Source: Planctomycetota bacterium
GTDB taxonomy: Bacteria; Planctomycetota; UBA1135; JADKAF01
Length of the DNA stretch: 64,000 nucleotides
Direction: 5' to 3'
Assembly (NCBI GenBank): GCA_016793245.1
Contig: JAEUHW010000290.1
Coordinates: 40,865 to 104,864 of the forward strand
Shown here: positions 58,364 through 64,000 of the stretch, piece after piece
How positions within the stretch are numbered: the first letter of the stretch is position 1
How the letters are laid out: the number at the start of each line of letters is the position of its first letter
Position numbers and translations under genes: made by a program
Notes under the pieces: generated by a model
The model's input: only the letters and a program-made list of their open reading frames with translations
What the model was told of the DNA's origin: nothing
The model's database searches: none

Positions 58364-60436
58364 TCAGAGCGTCTCGAACCAGGTCACCTCTCCGAAGGAG
58401 AGCGTCACCTGCATCCCTCGCGCGAGCAGCAGCAGCTCCTCTCGCTTCGCGTCGATGCGCCGCACGGCGCAGCGTTGCCGCAGACGCGGCACGTAGACCC
58501 AGTCCCCCTGCTTCAGGCTCGCGAGGAAGATGCGCCTGCGCTCGCCGAGCGGCGTCGCCTGCATCGCGGCGCGCAGCGCCGCGAACAGTTGCTCGAGGCG
58601 CTCGCGTTCGGCGGGACGATAGATTCCGAGCTGCGGGGTGAAGCGCTCGATCTCGTCCAGCACGCGTCGGAAGCTCTCCTCCACCACGCGATCCGCCTCG
58701 GCCGACACCATGCGACGAAGCTCCTCGGCAGCACGCCGCGCGACTTCGGCCGCATCGAGCTCGAGCTCGCGCCGACCCTCGAGGTCCTTCGCCCGCGAGC
58801 GAGCCGACTCGGCTTCGGTGCGCGCGACGCGGACCTCCTCGAGGACCTCGGCAAGTCCGTCCTCGCGCCGCTCGAGGAGAGCCGCCGCGCGCCGGAGCAC
58901 GTCCTCGTCGAGGCCGAGGCGCCGCGCGATGCGCAGCGCGTTCGACTCCCCCGGCAGGCCGATCACCAGCCGATAGAGCGGCATCAGGCTGGCGGCATCG
59001 AATTCGACCGAGGCGTTCTCCGCTCGCGGATGCCGGTACGCGAAGGCCTTCAGCGCGCCGAGATGCGTCGAGGCGAGGGTCGGGATCCCCCGCTCGAGCA
59101 GGACCTCCAGCATCGCCCCGCCGAGTGCGGCCCCCTCGTGCGGGTCCGTCCCGGCGCCGATCTCGTCGAGCAGGAGCAGCGTGCGCGGGGTGGCGCTCCC
59201 CAGCGCGGACTGGATGCGCGCCAGGTGCGAGGAGAAGGTCGAGAGGTTCTGCGCGATGCCCTGCTCGTCGCCGATGTCGGCGAAGATCGCCTCGTAGAAC
59301 GGCACGCTGGAACCCTCGGCGGCGGGGATCGGCAGCCCGCTGGCCGCGAGCAGCGCGCAGAGCCCGACCGTCTTCATCGCGACCGTCTTGCCCCCGGTGT
59401 TCGGCCCGGTGATCAAGAGGAGGTCGAACTCCTGTCCCAGGTGGAGATCGAGCGGGACGAGGGAATCGAGACGCCCCTCCTCGCGCAGGCGCTCTTCCAG
59501 CAGCGGGTGGCGCGCGCGCCGGAGATCGAGGTGCATGCTCTCCGGGAGCTTCGGGATCACCGCCGCGCCGGAGGCGACGTAGACCGCGCCCACGTGCGCC
59601 AGCTCGATCTCGCTCGCGATCTCGAGATCGCGCTCCAGCGCCGCCTGATGCCGGAAGAGCCGCTGGGTGAACGCGACCAGGATGCGCGAGATCTCGCGCT
59701 GCTCCTCGAGCACGACGCGACGCAGGCGGTCGCCGAGCTCGATGGTCTCCTCGGGCTCGACGAATGCCGTGTGACCGGTGTGCGAGTAGTCGTGCACGAC
59801 GCCGGGAACCGCGGAGCGGCGATCGCGCTTCACCGCGAGGAGCGGGCGACCGTCGCGAAAGCGCACGCGGTCCTCCTGCAGCGCGCGGCGGACCTCCGGG
59901 CGCTGGAGCACGTTCTGCACCTTGGCGTCGATCTCGCGGCGCAGGTCGCGCGCGTCGCGGCGCAGCGCCGCGAGGTGCGTGCTCGCCTCGTCGCGCACGC
60001 GCCCGTGCTCGTCGATGCTCTCCTCCAAGTCGTCGCGCAGCGCGGGCAGAGGGTCGAGCTCGGCGATGAGCTCCAGGAACTCGATCGCCTCGCGACCTGG
60101 CTCCTCGAACCAGCGCACGAGGTTCTGCACGGTCTCGAGGAAGTCGCGCACCGCGCCGAGCTCCTCGGGATCGAAGGGTGCTCCGCCGCGGCGCGCGCGC
60201 GCCAAGGGCTCGGCGAGATCGCGCGTCGCGCCGAGAGGCGCGCTCTCGCCCCGGCGGACCAAGCGCAGCAGGCGCGCGGCGCGCGACTGCGCCGCGCGTG
60301 CGGACGCTGCATCCGCGTACGGCCGCGCGCGAGCGAGGCGCGCGCGGCCGAGGGGCGTCACGGCGCGCTCGACCCAACGCGCGAGGACGGCGTCGAACTC
60401 GAGGGTCTCCGCGGCGTAGCGCGTGGCGAGGTTCAT
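58364..60436 (-). CDS. mutS2: MutS2 family ATPase lacking the Smr domain
   Basis: 690 residues. The ATG at 60436 forms an ATGA overlap with the stop of the upstream glycosyltransferase gene, which fixes the start. Core and lever (1-330) include HDYSHTGHTAFVEPEETIEL. Walker A is GPNTGGKT (344-351), the signature NLSTFSSHLARIQ, Walker B TLLLLDEIGAGTDP (419-432), then a coiled coil (about 520-590) and a small beta domain GDWVYVPRLRQRCAVRRIDA. The usual C-terminal Smr nuclease domain (DLHG motif) is missing; the chain stops at TWFETL, about 90 residues short of Bacillus MutS2 (785). MutS2 acts on collided ribosomes or recombination intermediates in other bacteria. Here it should act without its own nuclease. 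Confidence 0.93.
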   Translation of the reverse strand: MNLATRYAAETLEFDAVLARWVERAVTPLGRARLARARPYADAASARAAQSRAARLLRLVRRGESAPLGATRDLAEPLARARRGGAPFDPEELGAVRDFLETVQNLVRWFEEPGREAIEFLELIAELDPLPALRDDLEESIDEHGRVRDEASTHLAALRRDARDLRREIDAKVQNVLQRPEVRRALQEDRVRFRDGRPLLAVKRDRRSAVPGVVHDYSHTGHTAFVEPEETIELGDRLRRVVLEEQREISRILVAFTQRLFRHQAALERDLEIASEIELAHVGAVYVASGAAVIPKLPESMHLDLRRARHPLLEERLREEGRLDSLVPLDLHLGQEFDLLLITGPNTGGKTVAMKTVGLCALLAASGLPIPAAEGSSVPFYEAIFADIGDEQGIAQNLSTFSSHLARIQSALGSATPRTLLLLDEIGAGTDPHEGAALGGAMLEVLLERGIPTLASTHLGALKAFAYRHPRAENASVEFDAASLMPLYRLVIGLPGESNALRIARRLGLDEDVLRRAAALLERREDGLAEVLEEVRVARTEAESARSRAKDLEGRRELELDAAEVARRAAEELRRMVSAEADRVVEESFRRVLDEIERFTPQLGIYRPAERERLEQLFAALRAAMQATPLGERRRIFLASLKQGDWVYVPRLRQRCAVRRIDAKREELLLLARGMQVTLSFGEVTWFETL

Positions 60437-62187
60437 TCGGCGGGCGAGGCTCGGATCCACAGTTCGAGGGCGACGCTATCGCGGCGACGAGAGAATGCGA
60501 AATCGGGCTGCTGCCACGCCAGGCGGAAGCCGGCGGGCTCGAGCGCGGCCCTCACGGCTTCGCGCCACGGCCCGGCGAACTGTGGGTCCTCGAGGCGGAA
60601 CGCGTGCCCCGCCCCCTTACCCGGATCGAGCAGGAGCAGCGCGCCCGCCGCCGCGAGCCAGTCGCGCGCGAGCTCGGCGAGCTCTTCGGAGGACGCGGGG
60701 GGAGCGGCGCCGAGACGGACCAGATCGAAGCGCTCGTAGTCAGCGCGCGCGAGCGGTCGCGCTTCGGCGTCGTGCGCGCGGCGCGCCGTGAAGAGCGCCC
60801 AGGCGAGCGCCGCGTCCGAAAGTTCGTGCCCCGTCCGCGTCACGCGCAGCCCGCGCTCGCGAGAGGCGGGCAAGCAGCTCGCGAGGCGCTCGGCGAGCGC
60901 CGGTAGGCCCTCGGGTCCGGAGGCCTCGACCCGCCGCGACGCGTAAAGCTCGCGCCAGCCCGCCAGCACTTCCTCGGGGACCGGAGCCAAGCCGAAGCGC
61001 TCCGGGGGGAACAGCCCGGCTCCAGCCGAGAGCAGCGCCGCGAGCGCCGCCGCGAGGACGCCGAAGGCCTTCAGCGGCGCGCGCCAGCCGCTCGTCGCGG
61101 CGTGGAATCCGACACCCGCGAGGATCCAGAGACAGACGAGCCCCGGCAGCAGCAGGCGCGAGAGCTTGAACGGATGCGCCATCGCCGAGCCGAGGAGCAA
61201 CGCGGTCAAGAGCGCCAGGAAGCGCAGGCCCGGGCGCGCGCGATGGAGCGCCGCGGTAGCGGCGAGAACGATCACGCCGCAGAGCACCGCAGGCGAGAGA
61301 TGGTGGTGCCATCCGGCGTAGAGTGCCAGGCCCTCGAGATCGACACCCGGCGCCCGCGCTTCGGCGAGGTAACTCGCGCACGCGAAACGATGGGCTCGCG
61401 CGACGGCCAGAGGTTCTCCCGGCCAAGGCCAGACGAACCACCAGAGCGCGGCCGCACCTAGCGGCGCGAGGAGCCAAGCACTCGCGGAGAGGGAGCGCCG
61501 CGGCGCCGCCCGCGCCGCCCAGAGCGCGGCCGCGCGCTCCAGCACCAGCGCCGCGACCAGCAGCGCGCCGTAGCTCCACTTGGTGAAGCACGCCCAGGCG
61601 AGAACGAAGCCCGGCAGGAGATACACCGCCGTCCGCCGCGGACGCCCGGGAGGCAAGCCCTCGATCTCGCGGCGCTCGAGCTTCACGTAGAGCAGCGCGC
61701 CCGCAATCGCGAGCACCGCGAAAGGCACTTCGAGGAAGAGGCTGCGCCCGAGCGCCACCGCCGCCGGCGAAGCGAGCACGAGGCCCTGGGCGATCCAGCC
61801 GGCCCGCGTCGTCTCGCGCGAACCGGCGAGGTGATCGGCGATCGCGCCGACGAGCACGGAGAGGAGACCGAAGAGCAGCACGACGCCCGCGCGCGCGGCG
61901 ACGGGATCGGAGCCGGCCACGGCGAGGACGGGCAAGAGGGCGAGCGAGGCCCCGGGCGGGTACTGCTCCTGGCCGAGCAGCGCATGCGCTGCCGCCGCGA
62001 GCTCGCCGCGCCGCACGTGCTCCCAGAGGATCACGGCCGGCAGGCCTAGATGCTCGGCCTCGTCCCAGCCCGGCGGCGGAAGATCGGGGAGCGCGCGCCA
62101 GGAGAGCAGCAGCGCGGCGAGCGCGATCGCGAGGCGCGGGAGCTGCCGGCGGAACGCGGCGGCGAGACTGATGCGAAGCGTGGGCAT
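60433..62187 (-). CDS. GT-C type polytopic membrane glycosyltransferase (ArnT/PMT-like), specificity unknown
   Basis: 584 residues. About ten hydrophobic spans are spread over residues 15-395, followed by a soluble C-terminal domain of about 180 residues. The first periplasmic loop carries PPGWDEAEHL with an Asp42-Glu43 pair, the position of the metal/catalytic acidic motif in dolichyl-phosphate mannosyltransferase and ArnT-like enzymes. LGRSLFLEVPFAVLAIAGAL and ACFTKWSYGALLVAALVLE are GT-C-like. It would use a lipid-linked sugar on the periplasmic face; acceptor unknown. Translationally coupled (ATGA) to mutS2, with no obvious functional link. Confidence 0.75.
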   Translation of the reverse strand: MPTLRISLAAAFRRQLPRLAIALAALLLSWRALPDLPPPGWDEAEHLGLPAVILWEHVRRGELAAAAHALLGQEQYPPGASLALLPVLAVAGSDPVAARAGVVLLFGLLSVLVGAIADHLAGSRETTRAGWIAQGLVLASPAAVALGRSLFLEVPFAVLAIAGALLYVKLERREIEGLPPGRPRRTAVYLLPGFVLAWACFTKWSYGALLVAALVLERAAALWAARAAPRRSLSASAWLLAPLGAAALWWFVWPWPGEPLAVARAHRFACASYLAEARAPGVDLEGLALYAGWHHHLSPAVLCGVIVLAATAALHRARPGLRFLALLTALLLGSAMAHPFKLSRLLLPGLVCLWILAGVGFHAATSGWRAPLKAFGVLAAALAALLSAGAGLFPPERFGLAPVPEEVLAGWRELYASRRVEASGPEGLPALAERLASCLPASRERGLRVTRTGHELSDAALAWALFTARRAHDAEARPLARADYERFDLVRLGAAPPASSEELAELARDWLAAAGALLLLDPGKGAGHAFRLEDPQFAGPWREAVRAALEPAGFRLAWQQPDFAFSRRRDSVALELWIRASPAE

Positions 62188-62371
62188 CTACGGCTTCGCG
62201 CGGTGCGCCGCGCGAGAGCCGGCATGATCGAGGCCCGATCGAGCCGCGGCAAGGCGCGAGCACCCGCGTTCCGCGAACTCCCCCTTCCCGCGCCGCACGC
62301 CGATCGCCAGCATGGCGCCCTCGAGCGCGGCGCACGACGCTCCACCAGCCCTCGAAGGGAAACTCTCCTCC

Positions 62372-63508
62372 ATGCACTTCGATACGCTCGCCATCCACGC
62401 CGGACAGAAGCCCGATCCCTCGACCGGCGCGATCATGACCCCGGTCTACCTCACCTCGACCTACGTGCAGCCCGCGCCCGCGGAGCCGATCGCGGGCTAC
62501 GAGTACTCGCGCACGCGCAATCCGACCCGCGATGCGCTGCAGGAGAACCTGGCTGCGCTCGAAGGCGGCACGAACGGCCTCTGCTTCTCCTCGGGCCTCG
62601 GCGCGATCCACGCGATCACGAGCCTCTTCTCCTCCGGCGATCACGTCGTCGCCGGGAACGACCTCTACGGCGGCACCTACCGCCTCTTCCGCAAGGTCTT
62701 CGAGCGCTTCGGCATGAGCTTCGACTTCGTCGACATGACCGATCCGCGCAACGTCGAGAAGGCGCTGCGCAAGGAGACCAAGATGGTCTTCCTCGAGACG
62801 CCTACGAACCCGCTGCTCCGCTTGACCGACATCGCCGCGGTGGCCGCGATCGGCAAGCGCCACGGCGCGCTGGTGGTGGCCGACAACACCTTCGCCACGC
62901 CTTACCTGCAGCGCCCGCTCGAGATGGGCTGCGACCTCGTCGTGCACTCGATGACGAAGTACCTGGGCGGCCACTCGGACGTGGTCGGCGGGGCGATCGT
63001 GACGAAGACGACGGAGCTCGCCGAGCGCCTGGCGTTCCTGCAGAACGCGATCGGCGCCGTCCCTGGTCCGCTCGATTGCTTCCTCGTGCTGCGCGGCACG
63101 AAGACGCTGCACCTGCGCATGGATCGGCACTGCGCCAACGCGCTGAAGATCGCCGCGTGGCTCGAGCAACAGCCGAAGGTCGAGCGGGTCTACTTCCCCG
63201 GCTCGAAGTCGCATCCTCAGTACGCGCTCGCGCAGCGCCAGATGCGCGCGCCGGGCGGCATGATCAGCTTCGAGCTGAAGGGCAGCGTCGAAGACGGCAA
63301 GCGCTTCGCCTCGCGCACCAAGCTCTTCGCGCTCGCCGAGAGCCTGGGCGGCGTGGAGTCGCTGATCGATCACCCGGCGACGATGACGCACGCCTCGATC
63401 CCCGCCGCGGAGCGCCGGGCCGCAGGACTCTCCGACGGGCTGCTGCGCCTCTCCGTGGGCGTCGAGAATGCCGACGACTTGATCCGCGATCTCGAGCAGG
63501 CGTTCTAG
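62372..63508 (+). CDS. Cystathionine gamma-synthase/gamma-lyase-like PLP enzyme
   Basis: 378 residues from the ATG at 62372 (MHFDTLAIHAGQKPD); an upstream ATG at 62312 adds an unconserved leader. Cys/Met metabolism family, fold-type I. YEYSRTRNPTRDALQENLAA binds phosphate from the neighbouring subunit, GNDLYGGTYRLF has the ring-stacking Tyr, Asp171 is in VVADNTFATPYLQ, and the Schiff-base Lys196 is in VHSMTKYLGGHSDVVGG. The specificity segment near residue 320 (SLGGVESLIDHPATMTHASI) fits cystathionine gamma-synthase or gamma-lyase; the two cannot be told apart by eye. Trans-sulfuration or reverse trans-sulfuration, cytoplasmic. Divergent from the glycosyltransferase gene. A short palindrome TCGGTA-AC-TACCGA follows the stop. 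Confidence 0.9.
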   Translation: MHFDTLAIHAGQKPDPSTGAIMTPVYLTSTYVQPAPAEPIAGYEYSRTRNPTRDALQENLAALEGGTNGLCFSSGLGAIHAITSLFSSGDHVVAGNDLYGGTYRLFRKVFERFGMSFDFVDMTDPRNVEKALRKETKMVFLETPTNPLLRLTDIAAVAAIGKRHGALVVADNTFATPYLQRPLEMGCDLVVHSMTKYLGGHSDVVGGAIVTKTTELAERLAFLQNAIGAVPGPLDCFLVLRGTKTLHLRMDRHCANALKIAAWLEQQPKVERVYFPGSKSHPQYALAQRQMRAPGGMISFELKGSVEDGKRFASRTKLFALAESLGGVESLIDHPATMTHASIPAAERRAAGLSDGLLRLSVGVENADDLIRDLEQAF

Positions 63509-64000
63509 TTGATTCGGTAACTACCGATGCCGCTCGACTGGATCCTCGAGCCTTCACGGCGCAGGTTCCACAGGCTGACAGCGTGAGTTGCGAGGGCTGG
63601 GCGTAGGGCAGGCGCGGTCTTGCCCTCGACGTCTCGCGCTCGCGTGTCGACGCGAGAACTCGAGACGCGCGAGAGCAGTCGAACGCGAGTACCGCAACCA
63701 CCGCTCCGCCAGCCCTCCGGCGAAGCAAGCGCCGCGCCCGCCGCGCGTGAACGACCTCGAACGACAGCGCGCGTCGAAGCGTGCACGACGTCGAACTCGA
63801 TTCGTAAGAGAGCGCGGCGGTCACGGCGCTTGCATCGCCTCCGGATGCGGCTCCGCTACCTCGAAAGACATCGTGCGCCGTTTCGGAGCCCGCGGGAGGC
63901 GGGGGCTCCGAAACTCATGCTACGGGAGAGATCGGACGTCGACGCGAGGTCCGCGTCGAGAGACAGCGGTTCGTCGCCCGCGCGGCGCAGCGAGATCGGG
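63509..64000. other. Right-edge intergenic region
   Basis: 492 bp with no supported gene. Besides the 14-base palindrome just after the cystathionine gene, the notable structure is the 11-bp inverted repeat at 63881-63913. Open frames here are Arg/Ser-rich and have no motifs. Confidence 0.5.
63881..63913. terminator. 11-bp inverted repeat, possible terminator or leader hairpin
   Basis: TTTCGGAGCCC (63881-63891) pairs exactly with GGGCTCCGAAA (63903-63913) around an 11-base loop. It lies 370 bp after the last gene and has no T-run beyond the stem, so it may belong to a leader of a gene beyond the right edge. Confidence 0.45.

Overview
The window is GC-rich (about two thirds G+C) bacterial chromosome with almost no mobile DNA: I see no insertion sequences, prophage or CRISPR array. 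It is mostly housekeeping. The gene content is Gram-negative in style (type IV pilus secretin operon, sigma-54, PTS-Ntr remnant, SecY/SecE). The best placement is Planctomycetota or a relative. EF-Tu carries a switch I with AKGGTVRD instead of the usual RGITI-type motif, which I recall from planctomycete EF-Tu. rpsN and rpmD are absent from their usual places, and the ribosomal operon spacers are unusually wide. This placement is an inference, not a computed result.

Layout. 1-3.9 kb: pilM-pilN-pilO/P-secretin on the minus strand; the secretin runs off the left edge and PilO and PilP appear fused. 4-8.9 kb: HPr, ptsN, hpf, truA, rpoN, recR and ybaB. 9-12.3 kb: dnaX, SRP RNA, two tRNA-Ser genes, tadA and tRNA-Arg(ACG), an arrangement like the tadA-scr-dnaX-yaaK-recR block of Bacillus. 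12.4-20.1 kb: an argF-prime carbamoyltransferase whose specificity residue points to succinylornithine, an extended SDR divergent from a serine-palmitoyltransferase-like alpha-oxoamine synthase (a possible sphingolipid pair), and dnaE. 20.3-58.3 kb: one uninterrupted minus-strand translation and transcription supercluster. In transcription order it is tRNA-Thr/Tyr/Gly/Thr, tuf, rpmG, secE, nusG, rplKAJL, rpoBC, rpsLG, a Tsr3/DTW-like gene, fusA, S10 operon, spc operon (without rpsN and rpmD), secY, infA, rpmJ, rpsMKD, rpoA, rplQ. 58.3-63.5 kb: mutS2 without an Smr domain, coupled to a GT-C type membrane glycosyltransferase, and a divergent cystathionine gamma-synthase/lyase-like gene.

The supercluster has recognisable sigma-70-like promoters before tRNA-Thr(TGT), rpsL, rpsJ and infA, so it is probably several overlapping transcripts. 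Its spacers are the least ordinary part of the window. Four hold 15-bp minisatellites (rpoA-rplQ, rplL-rpoB, rpmG-secE, tRNA-Tyr to tRNA-Gly). The rplL-rpoB spacer (955 bp) also holds 17-, 18- and 22-bp repeats and a strong hairpin. The rpsK-rpsD spacer is a run of four hairpins. A dispersed GC hairpin with core GCAGCGCCTGACGGCGCTGC lies both after argF-prime (33-bp tandem units) and after rpoC. No single locus here stands out as a clear new defence or metabolic system. The strongest leads are the repeat families, the succinyl-type carbamoyltransferase, the SPT/SDR pair, the PilO-PilP fusion and the Tsr3-like gene inside the str operon.
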